This document shows positions 1 to 9,575 of a stretch of 64,000 nt of DNA, piece after piece. Numbering within the stretch: position 1 is the first letter of the stretch; every line of letters begins with the position of its first letter. Position numbers and translations under genes: made by a program. This DNA comes from Prauserella salsuginis. Lineage in GTDB: Bacteria; Actinomycetota; Actinomycetes; Mycobacteriales; Pseudonocardiaceae. The stretch lies in assembly GCF_024648885.1 (NCBI RefSeq), contig NZ_JANBBF010000012.1, positions 62,001 through 126,000 of the forward strand. Direction: 5' to 3'. A model generated the notes under the pieces. It did no database searches. It had not been told where the DNA came from and worked only from the letters and a program-made list of their open reading frames with translations.

Positions 1-1
1 G

Positions 2-175
2 GTACGCCTCGCCACGAGTGAGAAGCTCGCCTGCGACGGCCTGATCGTCGCCACCGGGTGCCGCATGCCGACTCCTTGCCTGAGGTTGGTTCCGCTGGGG
101 CGCGCGGTCGGCGCAGGGTTGCCTCCCACGCGCAGGCGAGCCGGACGCCGGTCTCCGGGTCGCTGGCCGTGCTAG
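2..175 (+). pseudogene. Relic of an FAD-dependent (ferredoxin-type) reductase
   Basis: The first codons in frame 2 read like the end of the first nucleotide-binding lobe of a ferredoxin/rubredoxin reductase: a cDGLIVATG-type motif (about codons 12-20) that normally precedes the conserved ATGxxP turn. The frame stops at 173-175. Another frame further on contains a weak VVILGAAPSVE stretch resembling the second GAGFIG dinucleotide motif, so the relic may extend to about 462. No open frame covers the family's roughly 400 residues, so this is a decayed copy whose start lies outside the window. Reductases of this kind serve ring-hydroxylating oxygenases, which would suit the neighbouring meta-cleavage genes. 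Confidence 0.4.
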
Positions 176-778
176 ACCTCGCTGTGGCTGGAGCCGTGCC
201 GAACCACGATTCGACGCACGGCACCGGCGGGACGAGCCAGCACACCGGTCGGGAGATGGTCGCGCGGGAAGCGCGAGAGCAACTCGCCGCTGCACGCGCC
301 GTGGTGATCTTGGGTGCCGCTCCATCGGTGGAGTGGCTCAGCGGGGCGGGCGATCGTGCGCTCTGCCGGCGTTCTCTGCGAGTCGAGTTGGCGGTCGTGG
401 GCGCGGACGGCGTTGTCGCGGTCGGCTCAGCAGACTGCTGGCAGCCGCGGCTGAGGAGCTAGGGAACGCTCGTCCAGCACGGGGCACCGGATCCGCGGCT
501 GGTCGTCACCGCTGGTGGCAACCTCCTGGCGGGTTCGGCGAACCAGAACCACACCCGTGCCAGCCCGCGCTCACCGGGTCCGACGACTACGGTCGCCATT
601 TCCAGTGCGGCAGTATCACCGGGAGGGCGGAGCATCCGCACCGGCGTTGAGGGAGCGTCCAATGCACCATCACGTCCGGGATCAGACCATCGAGGTGCGA
701 GTTGTTCACAGCGGGCGAGCCGACCAGCATCGCGGGCAACCTGACATGAGGCTCGTGGGGTGGCGCGCCATCCAGGCA
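176..778. other. Non-coding or decayed stretch
   Basis: Short open frames on both strands give proline- and arginine-rich translations without recognisable domains or ribosome binding sites. I see no intact gene here; part may be the continuation of the decayed reductase upstream. Confidence 0.4.
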
Positions 779-820
779 ACGAGTGAGGTCCCGGTTCCAC
801 GGAACCGGGACCTCACTCGT
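779..820. terminator. Perfect 20-bp inverted repeat, likely terminator
   Basis: Bases 779-798 and 801-820 are exact reverse complements with only two bases between them. The repeat lies 9 bases past the minus-strand aldehyde dehydrogenase stop, where a factor-independent or hairpin-assisted terminator is expected. No T-run follows, as is common in actinobacteria. Confidence 0.7.
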
Positions 821-828
821 TGTGGAGT

Positions 829-2301
829 TCAGCTGTGCATGCGCATGGTGACCGCACGCGGATTGGTGAAGAACTCGCGGGAGTACTGGCCGCCCTCACG
901 TCCGACGCCGCTGGCACCCTCGCCGCCGAAAGGCAGTCGCAGGTCCCGCTCGAAGAAGCAGTTGAGCCACACCATGCCGGCCTTCCACTGGGCCGCGAGC
1001 CGGTGGGCGCGGTCGAGGTTCTGCGTGCACAGGATTCCCGCCAGGCCGTAGGGACTGTCGTTGGCGATGGCCAGCGCTTCCTCCTCCGTGTCGAAGGGGA
1101 TCACCGTTTCCACCGGCCCGAAGATCTCCTCTCGCGCCGTCCGGGTTTCGTTGGTGAGGCCCGTGATTACGGTCGGGGAGTAGTAGAACCCATTGGCGAG
1201 GGCATCATCGGTGAGCCGCGCACCCCCAGTGATGATCTTGCCGCCTTCGGTCTGCGCCAGCTCGACGTAGCCGTGGACCTTGTCCAGGTGCGGCCCCTCG
1301 ATGAGCGGGCCGAGGTTGGTGTCCGGCTCCTTCGGGTCGCCCACCTTGAGCGCCTGTGCCTTCTCGGTGAACCGCGCGAGGAAGTCGTCGAGGATGCCTC
1401 GCTGGACGAGCAGCCGCGATCCGGCGAGGCACACCTGACCGCTGCCGGCGAAGACCCCCTTGATCGCGACATCGGTGGCGACCTCGATGTCGGCGTCGTC
1501 GAAGACGACGTTGGCCGACTTCCCGCCCAGTTCAGCTGACACGGGCGTGAGGTTCGCAGCGGCCGCCGCAAGGATCTTGCGGCCTGTCGTCGTCGAGCCG
1601 GTGAAGGTGATCCGGTCGACCCGCGGATCCGCGGTGAGGGGACCGGCCACCTCGTCGCCACCGTAGCCCTGGACGACGTTGAGCACGCCTTCCGGAAGAC
1701 CGGCCTCGAGCGCGAGCTCGGCGAAGCGGGCCGCCGACAGCGGCGTCTGCGGCGCCGGTTTGAGCACGACGGTGTTGCCGAAGGCCAGTGCAGGCGCGAA
1801 CTTCCACGACGCCAGCATCAGCGGCGCATTCCACGGGCTGATCGCCGAGACGACGCCGGCGGGTGGCGTCAGCACGTACGACAGCAGGGACCCGTCGGGG
1901 TAGGCCTCGTTGGGTGCCATGGCCGCGTAATCGGCGAAGAACCGCAGGTTGTGCGCCACCCGGGGTGTCTCCGCGTGCAGCATGTGGTTGAGGACCTTGC
2001 CGCCGTCCCAAGTCTCCAGGAGCGCGAGTTCGGCCCGATGGGAGTCGACAGCGTCGGCGACGTCGTGCAGGGTCCGGGCCCGTTCCTTGGGCGTCATCCT
2101 CGGCCACGGCCCCTCGTCGAACGCCCGGCGAGCGGCGGTGACCGCCCGGATGCCGTCCTCGGCCGTGCCCCGGGCGACAGTTCCCAGCAGCGTCTGGTCG
2201 TGCGGGTCGCGGGTTTCGAAGGTGTTCCCGTCGGAAGCGTCCACCCACTCGCCACCGATCAGGTGCCGGACGGACCTCGTCCCATCTGGTGCAGTCTTCA
2301 T
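829..2301 (-). CDS. Aldehyde dehydrogenase, probably 2-hydroxymuconic semialdehyde dehydrogenase
   Basis: This 490-residue NAD(P)-dependent aldehyde dehydrogenase has the full family length and catalytic set: Asn158 in PWNAP, Glu257 in AELGGK and nucleophile Cys291 in GQVCLAG. It is the third gene of a coupled minus-strand operon; its ATG overlaps the upstream aldolase stop by one base (TGATG). The operon partners are the last two enzymes of meta-cleavage, which makes oxidation of 2-hydroxymuconic semialdehyde (the product of catechol 2,3-cleavage, made by the divergent gene) to 2-hydroxymuconate the best assignment. The family assignment is secure; the exact substrate is inferred from context, and betaine- or homoprotocatechuate-type semialdehydes cannot be excluded. 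The tautomerase, decarboxylase and hydratase of the pathway are not in the window. Confidence 0.85.
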   Translation of the reverse strand: MKTAPDGTRSVRHLIGGEWVDASDGNTFETRDPHDQTLLGTVARGTAEDGIRAVTAARRAFDEGPWPRMTPKERARTLHDVADAVDSHRAELALLETWDGGKVLNHMLHAETPRVAHNLRFFADYAAMAPNEAYPDGSLLSYVLTPPAGVVSAISPWNAPLMLASWKFAPALAFGNTVVLKPAPQTPLSAARFAELALEAGLPEGVLNVVQGYGGDEVAGPLTADPRVDRITFTGSTTTGRKILAAAAANLTPVSAELGGKSANVVFDDADIEVATDVAIKGVFAGSGQVCLAGSRLLVQRGILDDFLARFTEKAQALKVGDPKEPDTNLGPLIEGPHLDKVHGYVELAQTEGGKIITGGARLTDDALANGFYYSPTVITGLTNETRTAREEIFGPVETVIPFDTEEEALAIANDSPYGLAGILCTQNLDRAHRLAAQWKAGMVWLNCFFERDLRLPFGGEGASGVGREGGQYSREFFTNPRAVTMRMHS

Positions 2302-3359
2302 CAGGTACTCACCGCCCCGGACAAGCGTGCGTGCTCACCGCGACCGGCCAGCTCCGCAGCCACATCGATGATCATGTCTTCCTGGCCGCCGATCACACCT
2401 CGACGCCCGAGCTCCATGAGGATGTCGCGCTCCTTGACCCCGTACTTGTTGGCTGCGCGCTTGGTCGGGTGGAAGAAGGTCGAGTAGACACCGGCGTATC
2501 CGAGGATCAGTGCTGTCTCGTCGACGATCTGCGGTTCCTTCATCAGCGGAGCGACCACGTGCTCCGCGGTGTCGATCAAGGGGAAGAGGTCTACCCCGGT
2601 GTCGTAGCCGGCGCGCTCGAAGGCCGCGGCCAGCACTTCGGTCTGGGCGTTGCCCGCGCTCGCACCGAGGCCGCGCAGCGAGCCGTCGATGTGCGTGGCG
2701 CCTTCGTCCGCGGCGGTCAGGGCGTTGGCAATGCCCACACCGAGGTTGTTGTGCGCGTGGAATCCGAGCTCGGCGCTGACCGCCTCGCGCAGCGCGGCCA
2801 CCCGAGCCCCGGCCCCGTCGGGCACCATCGCCCCGGCGGAATCCACCACGTAGATGACCTGGGCGCCGTAGGAGTCGAGTTTGGCGGCCTGCTCGGCCAG
2901 TGCCTGCGGCTCGAGCTTGTGGCTCATCATCAGGAAGCTCATCACGCGCATGCCCTGCTCACGAGCCCAGACGATGGGCTGCTCGGCGCAGTCGGCCTCG
3001 GTGCAGTGCACCGCCACGCGAACGGTCCTGGCGCCCGCGTCGATGGCCCCCTGCAACTCCGCCAGAGTCGCGATGCCGGGTACGTAGAGCACGGCGATGT
3101 CGGCCTGCGAAGTGGCCTCGACCGCGGCGCGGACGTACTCGGGGTCTGTGGCGGCGGCGAAGCCGTACTGGATGGACGAGGCACCGAGTCCGATGCCGTG
3201 CGCGACTTCGATCGTGGATATGCCCGCCTTGTCCAGTCCTTTCGAGACCTCGGCGACCTGCTGCGGGGTGAACATGTGCGACACGCTGCTCATGCCATCG
3301 CGCAGACTGGTGTCGACGAGGGTGACTTTGGGACGGGCGTTCGGCTTGCGGATGCTCAT
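2301..3359 (-). CDS. 4-hydroxy-2-oxovalerate aldolase
   Basis: The 352-residue protein is a DmpG/BphI-type class II aldolase that splits 4-hydroxy-2-oxoacids into pyruvate and an aldehyde. The N-terminal VDTSLRDG motif (residues 15-22) supplies the metal-binding Asp16 and the catalytic Arg20, and the metal-binding HAH motif lies at 201-203. Length is typical (about 340-350). The ATG overlaps the stop of the acetaldehyde dehydrogenase gene upstream (ATGA), and the two enzymes are known to form a channelling complex, so the coupling is expected. It acts in the cytoplasm as the penultimate step of catechol meta-cleavage. Confidence 0.93.
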   Translation of the reverse strand: MSIRKPNARPKVTLVDTSLRDGMSSVSHMFTPQQVAEVSKGLDKAGISTIEVAHGIGLGASSIQYGFAAATDPEYVRAAVEATSQADIAVLYVPGIATLAELQGAIDAGARTVRVAVHCTEADCAEQPIVWAREQGMRVMSFLMMSHKLEPQALAEQAAKLDSYGAQVIYVVDSAGAMVPDGAGARVAALREAVSAELGFHAHNNLGVGIANALTAADEGATHIDGSLRGLGASAGNAQTEVLAAAFERAGYDTGVDLFPLIDTAEHVVAPLMKEPQIVDETALILGYAGVYSTFFHPTKRAANKYGVKERDILMELGRRGVIGGQEDMIIDVAAELAGRGEHARLSGAVST

Positions 3360-4237
3360 GCGGCGGCTCCGTTCTTGAGGCTCGTGCTCGCGACCGCCTC
3401 GGCCACCTGCATGGCGGCAGCGGTGATGATGTCGAGATTTCCCGCGTAGGCGGGCAGAAAATCACCCGCGCCCTCGACCTCGAGCATGACCGTGGCCTGG
3501 TCGCCGTCGACCTCGACGAAGCGCAGCCGGTAACCCGGCACGTACTTCTGGACCTCGGCGACCATGTCCCGAACCGCCTGCTCGATGCGGGAGGGATCGG
3601 GGTTGCGGACCTTGGCGTAGACCGTGTCGCGCATGATCATCGGTGGTTCGGCAGGATTGATCACCGAGATCGCCTTGGCTTGGTCGGCACCGGCGACAGC
3701 CGAGAGCGCGTTTCCGGTTTTCTCGCTGAACTCGCTCAGGTTCTGCCGGGTTCCCGGCCCTGCGCTGGCGCTGGCGATCGCGGCGACGATCTCGCCGTAG
3801 GAGGCGTCCGCGACGTGGTTGATCGCCCAGAGGATCGGGATGGTCGCCTGGCCGGCGCAGCTGACCATGTTCATGTTCGGCGCGTCGATGTGCTCGTCGA
3901 GGTTCACTGCGGGGACCACGTGAGGCCCGACCGACGCCGGGGTGAGGTCGATGGCTCGGATTCCGGCCTCGGCGTAGCGGGGAGCGGCGGCTGCGTGCAC
4001 CTTCGCCGAGGTTGCCTCGAGAACGATGTGTGGCAGTTCCGGCCGGGCGAGCAGCCAATCCACGCCTTCGGCCGACGCCTCCAGACCCATCTCCGCTGCC
4101 CGCTTGAGGCCCTCGCTGTCGGGGTCGATGCCGATCATGTAGCGGGGCTCGACGAGCTTTGATCGTTTGAGCTTGTAGAGCAGGTCGGTTCCGATGTTGC
4201 CGGACCCGACGATCGCTGCCTGCACTCGCGCAGTCAT
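3356..4237 (-). CDS. Acetaldehyde dehydrogenase (acylating)
   Basis: This 293-residue protein is a DmpF/BphJ-type enzyme that converts acetaldehyde (or propanal) and CoA to the acyl-CoA with NAD+. It has an N-terminal Rossmann motif GSGNIG (11-16) and the catalytic Cys127 in NMVSCAGQ. The open frame extends upstream to 4546, but the ATG at 4237 is chosen because it gives the family's N-terminus and has an AGGAAG ribosome binding site about 8 bases upstream. It is the first gene of the minus-strand operon with the aldolase and the semialdehyde dehydrogenase, and it pairs with the aldolase for direct aldehyde transfer. Confidence 0.93.
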   Translation of the reverse strand: MTARVQAAIVGSGNIGTDLLYKLKRSKLVEPRYMIGIDPDSEGLKRAAEMGLEASAEGVDWLLARPELPHIVLEATSAKVHAAAAPRYAEAGIRAIDLTPASVGPHVVPAVNLDEHIDAPNMNMVSCAGQATIPILWAINHVADASYGEIVAAIASASAGPGTRQNLSEFSEKTGNALSAVAGADQAKAISVINPAEPPMIMRDTVYAKVRNPDPSRIEQAVRDMVAEVQKYVPGYRLRFVEVDGDQATVMLEVEGAGDFLPAYAGNLDIITAAAMQVAEAVASTSLKNGAAA

Positions 4238-4605
4238 CGTCACCACTTCCTGTTCCGGACCGCGACTTGGTCCCTTGCCTCGGAAAGTAGGCGCATTGCG
4301 GGCTGTGCAGGGGTGGGCTCCGGCAATGCGGAACCAGCTGAACGCGCCCGGCGAGGTCGGTTCCGATATCGGCGACGAGTCGTTCGCCAGGCATGGTTGC
4401 GGGCTTGGCTGACCTGCGCGACTCGTGTTCGGTTTCGGACGCGCTGTTCCTGACTGTCGAAAGCGCGATGGTCGGTCGGTGCCGCTGTCCGGGGTGGCCG
4501 GACGGTCGTAGCGGACCGCGCAGGCCTGTGCCAGCTTGTGGCGCATCGATCGAACGCGCTTCCGCGGTGGTGTCCGTGCCCGCGCAACGTTCTGAGGAGA
4601 GAACG
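4238..4605. promoter_or_regulatory. Divergent promoter region of the meta-cleavage genes
   Basis: This 368-base gap separates the minus-strand aldolase operon from the plus-strand catechol dioxygenase gene, so promoters for both should lie here. An imperfect inverted repeat (4291-4302 against 4320-4331, 10 of 12 bases) around gcattgc/gcaatgc is a candidate operator. Open frames crossing the gap are low-complexity and have no ribosome binding site. Confidence 0.45.
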
Positions 4606-5676
4606 ATGAGTGAAACCATGCCTCGCTTCGAGGTGGCGCATCTCGCGCGAACCGAGCTTTTCACGCCGGACCCCGACGGCACGCTGTGGTTCTTCACCAA
4701 GCTGCTGGGGATGTACGAGACCAAGCGCGACGGCCAGTCGGTGTACCTGCGGGCCTACGAGGACCCGTACCAGTGGAGCATCAAGATCACCGAGGCGCGC
4801 AGTGCGGGGCTCGGGCACGCAGCGCTTCGCACGAGTTCGCCTGAGGCTCTGGAGCGCCGAGCGAAGGCGCTGAAGGACACCAACGTCGAGCTCTCCTGGT
4901 CCGAGGACGAGTTCGGCTACGGCAAGACCCTGCACTTCCAGTCGCCCGACGGACACAACTTGTCCCTGCTGTGGGAGGCGGAGAAGTACCAGGCGCCGCC
5001 GGAACTGCAGAGCAAGATCCTCAGCAGGCCCTCCAAGAAGCCGCTGCAGGGCTTGCCGGTCAAGCGCATCGACCACATCAACCTGATGGCCAGCGACGTC
5101 ACGTCGGTCAAGGACTCCTTCGAGCGGCACCTCGGGTTCCGCACGACCGAGCGCGTCGTCGATGGAGAGGTCGAGATCGGTGCGTGGATGAGCTCGAACA
5201 TCCTCGGCCACGAAGTCGCGTGCATGCGCGACATCCTCGGCGAGCGAGGACGCCTGCACCACGTGGCGATGTACTACGGCATTCCGCAGCACAACATCGA
5301 TGCCGCGGAGATGTTCCGCGAGTACGACATCCAGATCGAGACCGGCCCAGACAAGCACGGCATTACCCAGGGCTCGTTCCTCTACGTCTTCGAACCGGGC
5401 GGCAACCGCATCGAGCTGTTCGGCGACACGGGCGTGCTCTCCCTCGAGCCCGATTGGGAAACCAGGACCTGGCAGATGTCCGACATCGACACCGGGTTGG
5501 CCATCGGCGGAGCGAAGCTGCCGTTCGAGACCTACTTCACCTACGGCACCCCGAGCAAGCTCACGCTGGCCGACCACGTCGCGCAGTTCGCGGGAGGTCC
5601 ACCTACCGCCGACGCCGGCTCGGCGGAAAACCCCGAGGGTGCTGACCGGAATGCAACGAGCATGGTTGCCGGCTGA
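4606..5676 (+). CDS. Catechol 2,3-dioxygenase (extradiol, VOC fold)
   Basis: This 356-residue protein has two vicinal-oxygen-chelate modules, the C-terminal one carrying the iron ligands His157 (RIDH), His219 (LHHVA) and Glu270 (RIELFG), with His202, His251 and Tyr260 in the positions of the known active-site residues of XylE-type enzymes. It opens catechol or a substituted catechol next to the diol to give a 2-hydroxymuconic semialdehyde. The ATG at 4606 follows GAGGAG by about 7 bases; the open frame reaches back to 4393 but without family similarity. The C-terminal roughly 30 residues are low-complexity. It is divergent from the genes that would process its product. The substrate range (catechol or a 3-substituted one) cannot be told. 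Confidence 0.9.
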   Translation: MSETMPRFEVAHLARTELFTPDPDGTLWFFTKLLGMYETKRDGQSVYLRAYEDPYQWSIKITEARSAGLGHAALRTSSPEALERRAKALKDTNVELSWSEDEFGYGKTLHFQSPDGHNLSLLWEAEKYQAPPELQSKILSRPSKKPLQGLPVKRIDHINLMASDVTSVKDSFERHLGFRTTERVVDGEVEIGAWMSSNILGHEVACMRDILGERGRLHHVAMYYGIPQHNIDAAEMFREYDIQIETGPDKHGITQGSFLYVFEPGGNRIELFGDTGVLSLEPDWETRTWQMSDIDTGLAIGGAKLPFETYFTYGTPSKLTLADHVAQFAGGPPTADAGSAENPEGADRNATSMVAG

Positions 5677-5694
5677 ACGCTTTCATGAGAACCG

Positions 5695-5729
5695 GGTGTG
5701 GGCGCGCTTGCCCTGGCCGCGCCCACACC
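5695..5729. terminator. Hairpin terminator after the catechol dioxygenase gene
   Basis: A perfect 12-bp stem (5695-5706 with 5718-5729) and an 11-base loop lie 19 bases after the dioxygenase stop. The stem is GC-rich (ggtgtgggcgcg) and has no following T-run. Confidence 0.7.
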
Positions 5730-5750
5730 TCCGTGGTGTTGCTTGTCTTG

Positions 5751-5876
5751 ATGCCGCAGAGGGTTCGCGGGGTTGTCGCGTTGGGCAAGGGCGAGCCCGT
5801 GTCGTTGGAAGCGATCGTGGTGCCGGGTCCGGGGTCGGGTGAGGCTGTGGTGCGGGTTGGTCTGCTACTTGCGTAG
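5751..5876 (+). pseudogene. Truncated zinc alcohol dehydrogenase N-terminus
   Basis: An ATG at 5751 opens a frame beginning MPQRVRGVVALGKGEPVSL, followed by an IVVPxPGxGEAVVRV stretch. This is the standard N-terminus of actinobacterial zinc alcohol dehydrogenases, close to S-(hydroxymethyl)mycothiol (formaldehyde) dehydrogenase. The frame stops after about 41 residues, before the GVCHTD zinc site, so only a stub of a roughly 360-residue enzyme remains. It abuts the end of the PucR gene on the other strand, which suggests a recombination junction. Confidence 0.65.
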
Positions 5877-7433
5877 CAGCCGGATGGTCAACGACAGTTC
5901 GGCAAGGTCAGTCAGGGAACGGAGGTCGTAGCCGATCGCGGTGCCGGCGCGCTTGAGGCGGTAGCGCACGGAGTTCGGGTGCAGGGCGAGTTTGCGCGCG
6001 GTCCGTTGCATGTCGCAGTCGCAGTTGAAGTACGCGTTGATCGCTTCCATGAGCGCCTCGTTCTCGGCGATCGGGGCGAGTATTCGGCGTGCCTTCTCAC
6101 GCACCGACGCCGCATCCTGGCCTGCGACCAGCCAGTCGACGAGGCCGATCTGCTCGAACCGGAGTACGGGCCGCCCACCGCGAAGGGCTGAGGCGAGGGC
6201 CAGCTCGGCCTCCCGTAGCCGGCCGGGGCCGACGGTGAGGTCGGTGAACGGCTCGCTCATCCCACAGTGCACGGTGTCCGGCAGCGCGTCGAGCCACTGA
6301 TGCAGCGCGGCCTCGTCCGCCTCGACCAGCCCCACGATCTGCGAGGCGTGGCCCCCGAGCAGCAACCGCACATCGGTATCGAGCGCCGCCCGCTCCATCG
6401 GTGCCGCTTGTTCGAGGCGTTCCACATCGCTGAGCCGCTCGTCGTCCGAGTGGTCCCAGCTCGTGTCCGTCAGTGCCAGCAGACGCATCTCGCCGCCCCG
6501 TGGAAACCTGTGCATTTCCAAGCGATCCCAGATGTACTGGGTATCGGACGGTTTGCCGGCCACCACCAGGCGGATCAACTCTGCTCGACGCAAGCGACTT
6601 TCCACGGCGACCGATTCGCGGGACCGCACGATCATCGCGATCAGTCGCCGTGCCGCCTCCAACGCAGGTTCGGCCAGATCTTCGGATACTGAGCGTCGGC
6701 GCGACGCCACGGCCAGCCAGTGCAGCACGGTGTCGGTGCGGATCGGATCGGCGACGACGTGCCATCGGCCGATCGTGAATCGTCTGCGTTGGGTGGGATT
6801 CCCGGCGATCTCCGCGCGGATGATCTGAGTCGGGCCCACCCCGGAGGATGCCACGACGGTGCCGGACTGGTCGTAGAGAACCACGGTGCCGCGGAGCAGC
6901 TCGGCCAGTCGGTGGACCAGAGCAGCCGGAGCGTCTTGCTCGGCAAGCGATTCGAGCAGGTAGTCCTGAATGCTGATCGTGCGGCGGAGCAGGTAGACGT
7001 CCTTCGTGAGGGTCGCCCGGTTCACCACGTCGATGATTTCCAGGAACGGAGTCTGCAGCGGCACGGACAGCACCGGGAAGTCGCAGCGGTGCGCCTCGTC
7101 GAGGAGCGCGGTCGGGACCGTGTCCATGGACAACCCGATTCCGAACCCCAACGCCGCCATGCCGCTCGAGTGCAGTTCTCTGACCAGGTCGCGTTGCTGG
7201 TCGGCAGTGCTGACCGGGCCGCCGAACCGGGCTCCGGTGGTGAGCATCAGCCATCCCGGCTTCATCCAGCGGGACGGGTTTTCGATCTCGATCGGGTGCG
7301 CGCCGTAGATCGGGGTGTCGGGGTCACCGTCGGTAACCAGCTTGAGGCCGAGCTGCTGTTCGGCCAGGAGATCCACCAGGCGGAAATGGCCGTCCGGCGC
7401 CGGCGCATCGTCGCGTCGTTTGTGTGCGTCCAC
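5865..7433 (-). CDS. PucR-family transcriptional regulator
   Basis: The 522-residue protein has an N-terminal purine-catabolism (PucR) sensory domain (roughly residues 10-130, with the ExxxPxxWxxPGWLMLTTG-like core), a central GGDEF-like region and a C-terminal helix-turn-helix of the PucR type (final 60 residues, with HPNSVRYRLKR). The open frame runs to 7541, but that would overlap the divergent hydantoinase gene; the GTG at 7433 has GGAG just upstream and leaves a normal divergent promoter region. It most likely controls the hyuA-hyuB pair that starts 97 bases away on the other strand. Effector unknown. Confidence 0.85.
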   Translation of the reverse strand: MDAHKRRDDAPAPDGHFRLVDLLAEQQLGLKLVTDGDPDTPIYGAHPIEIENPSRWMKPGWLMLTTGARFGGPVSTADQQRDLVRELHSSGMAALGFGIGLSMDTVPTALLDEAHRCDFPVLSVPLQTPFLEIIDVVNRATLTKDVYLLRRTISIQDYLLESLAEQDAPAALVHRLAELLRGTVVLYDQSGTVVASSGVGPTQIIRAEIAGNPTQRRRFTIGRWHVVADPIRTDTVLHWLAVASRRRSVSEDLAEPALEAARRLIAMIVRSRESVAVESRLRRAELIRLVVAGKPSDTQYIWDRLEMHRFPRGGEMRLLALTDTSWDHSDDERLSDVERLEQAAPMERAALDTDVRLLLGGHASQIVGLVEADEAALHQWLDALPDTVHCGMSEPFTDLTVGPGRLREAELALASALRGGRPVLRFEQIGLVDWLVAGQDAASVREKARRILAPIAENEALMEAINAYFNCDCDMQRTARKLALHPNSVRYRLKRAGTAIGYDLRSLTDLAELSLTIRLLRK

Positions 7434-7461
7434 AGTCTCCAACCTCGTTGTTCTCACCTCA

Positions 7462-7471
7462 CACAATTGTG
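7462..7471. promoter_or_regulatory. Candidate operator between pucR and hyuA
   Basis: A perfect 10-bp palindrome, cacaattgtg, sits in the 96-base gap between the divergent regulator and the hydantoinase operon. It is a reasonable operator for the PucR protein, but no second copy supports it. Confidence 0.3.
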
Positions 7472-7529
7472 CCAGTGTGACGTGGACCTCATCGTGTGTC
7501 GGTGAAGCAACCAACGAAGAGGTACTGAC

Positions 7530-9575
7530 GTGCGAAAACACCGAGTGGCAGTGGACGTCGGCGGGACGTTCACCGATGTGTGCGTGTTCGACACCGACAC
7601 TGCGTCAACGACGGTCGCCAAGGTGTCGTCGACGCCGGACAACCCGATGCGTGCGGTACTGGAAGGCATTCGCGCCGCGAACGTGGACCTCAGCCAGGTG
7701 GCACTGTTCTCACATGGCACCACGGTCGCCACCAACGCGTTGATCACCAGGCGGTTCCCGAAGGCAGCCATGGTGACCACTCGTGGCTTCCGGGACGTGC
7801 TGGAGATCCGCAACGGCACGAAGTCCGACCTATGGGATGCGTACAAGGATGTCGGTCCGCCCTACATCCGGCGTCGCGACCGATACGAGGTCACGGAGCG
7901 GGTGAACTACGTCGGTGACGTGGTGACGCCGCTGGACGAGAACGAAGCCCGGCAGGTCGCACGCGTGTTGCGGCGCAAGGGTGTCGAGACGGTTGCGATC
8001 GGGTTCATCAATTCCTACGCCAATGCGGGCCACGAGCAGCGGATGAAGGAGATCCTCGCTGAGGAACTGCCGGGTGTTTCGGTGTCCACCTCCAGCGAGA
8101 TCCTGCCGGAGATCTTCGAGTACGACAGGTTCTCGACAACGGTCGCCAACACCGTCCTGGGCCCCCTGGTGAGCGGCTACGTCAACGAGCTCGAGGGCGA
8201 GCTCTCCGGCGGCGGTTACGACGGAGATCTGTTGTTGCTGCACTCCGGCGGCGGTTCGATGACACCGACGATGGCGCAGCGTTACCCGGTGCGCTTGGCC
8301 GCGTCAGGCATCGCCGCGGGTGCGATCGCGGTGCGCGATCTGGCCGAGCGGTGCGGCTACGGCAACGCGATCGGCCTGGACATGGGCGGCACGAGCACCG
8401 ACATCTCGCTCGTGCACAACAATGAGATCCGGCGGACCAAGGAATGGCACGTCGAGTACGGTTTCCCGATCTGCTTCCCGAGCATCGAGGTGCTCACCAT
8501 CGGCGCGGGCGGTGGCTCACTCGCCTGGCTTGACGAGGCGGGTTCGTTGCGCAATGGGCCGGCCTCGGCGGGCGCCGACCCCGGCCCGGCCTGTTACCAG
8601 CTGGGCGGCAAGGAACCGACGAACACCGACGCCAGCCTCGTGCTCGACCGCCTCGGCACCGAGTTGGTGGGCGGTGCCATGAGCCTGGACCGTACGGCTG
8701 CCGAGAACGCCATCGCCGGTCAGATCGCCGAGCCGCTCGGCCTCGAGCTGGACGAGGCAGCCAGCGACGTGCTCCAGGTCGCGAACGCGAACATGGCCGA
8801 CGCCGTGCGCCTAATCTCCATCCGGCGCGGCTACGACCCGCGAGATTTCGCGCTCGTGGTCTTCGGCGGGGCTGGTGGCCTGCATGGGGCGGCGCTGGCC
8901 AAAGAGCTGTCCATCCCGGTGGTCGTGGTCCCGCGTCACCCGGGCATCACCTCCGCGCAGGGCTGCTTGCTGGTCGACATTCGCCACGACCTGACCACCA
9001 TGTTCCAGGCCGAGTCGTCCACCGCAGAGGTGGACGAGTTGGAGTCGGAGTTCGGCAAACTCGAATCCGACGCCACGGAGCGACTGCGGCGTGAGGGAGC
9101 GTCCGAATCCGACATGCTGCTGGAGCGGTCCATCAGCATGCGGTACTCGGGGCAGTGGCGCTCGCTGACCGTGCCGATCTCGTCCGGACCGGAGGCACTG
9201 GCCGAGGCGGTCGAGCAATTCCACGAGCAGCACGAGCGAGAGTACTCGTTCCGTAGGGACGATACGCCGGTCGAGCTGTATCAGCTGTTGCTCCGCGCGA
9301 CCGGAACGACTCCGAAACCCTCGTTCCCACGTCGTGACAAGGTCGAACAGGACCCACCGGAGCCGATCGCACACCGACGCACGTACTTCGAGGAGTGCGA
9401 GGGCAGGGTCGACACCCCGGTATACGACCGTGAGCAGCTGGTGGCCGGAACCCGCATCCCCGGTCCCGCGGTGGTCGAGCAGCTCGACTCCACGACGGTC
9501 ATCCCACCGGGAACTCCCGCGGTGATCGACGAGTGGCTGAACATCCGCATCCACGTCTCGGAGGCCTCCCGATGA
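7530..9575 (+). CDS. Hydantoinase/oxoprolinase subunit A (HyuA family)
   Basis: This 681-residue protein belongs to the HyuA/5-oxoprolinase A/acetone carboxylase beta family. It shows both ATP-site phosphate loops: DVGGTFTD near the start (residues 9-16) and DMGGTSTD in the middle. The family activates a carbonyl or amide by ATP-dependent phosphorylation, either to hydrolyse a lactam/hydantoin ring or to carboxylate a ketone. The GTG start follows a GAAGAGG site by 8 bases. The stop overlaps the hyuB-type start (ATGA), so the two subunits are coupled. No small zinc-binding third subunit follows, which argues for a hydantoinase/oxoprolinase-type reaction over a carboxylase, but this is inference. 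Confidence 0.88.
   Translation: MRKHRVAVDVGGTFTDVCVFDTDTASTTVAKVSSTPDNPMRAVLEGIRAANVDLSQVALFSHGTTVATNALITRRFPKAAMVTTRGFRDVLEIRNGTKSDLWDAYKDVGPPYIRRRDRYEVTERVNYVGDVVTPLDENEARQVARVLRRKGVETVAIGFINSYANAGHEQRMKEILAEELPGVSVSTSSEILPEIFEYDRFSTTVANTVLGPLVSGYVNELEGELSGGGYDGDLLLLHSGGGSMTPTMAQRYPVRLAASGIAAGAIAVRDLAERCGYGNAIGLDMGGTSTDISLVHNNEIRRTKEWHVEYGFPICFPSIEVLTIGAGGGSLAWLDEAGSLRNGPASAGADPGPACYQLGGKEPTNTDASLVLDRLGTELVGGAMSLDRTAAENAIAGQIAEPLGLELDEAASDVLQVANANMADAVRLISIRRGYDPRDFALVVFGGAGGLHGAALAKELSIPVVVVPRHPGITSAQGCLLVDIRHDLTTMFQAESSTAEVDELESEFGKLESDATERLRREGASESDMLLERSISMRYSGQWRSLTVPISSGPEALAEAVEQFHEQHEREYSFRRDDTPVELYQLLLRATGTTPKPSFPRRDKVEQDPPEPIAHRRTYFEECEGRVDTPVYDREQLVAGTRIPGPAVVEQLDSTTVIPPGTPAVIDEWLNIRIHVSEASR

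Noticed and set aside
3462-4724. 420-codon minus-strand open frame
   Set aside because: Antisense-like shadow of the acetaldehyde dehydrogenase in another frame; Arg/Gly/His-rich with no domain.
4240-5577. 445-codon minus-strand open frame opposite the catechol dioxygenase
   Set aside because: Produced by the strong GC bias of the real gene on the plus strand; no family similarity and no ribosome binding site.
6097-7254. 385-codon minus-strand open frame
   Set aside because: Shifted frame of the PucR gene; composition is Arg/Ala/Gly-rich.
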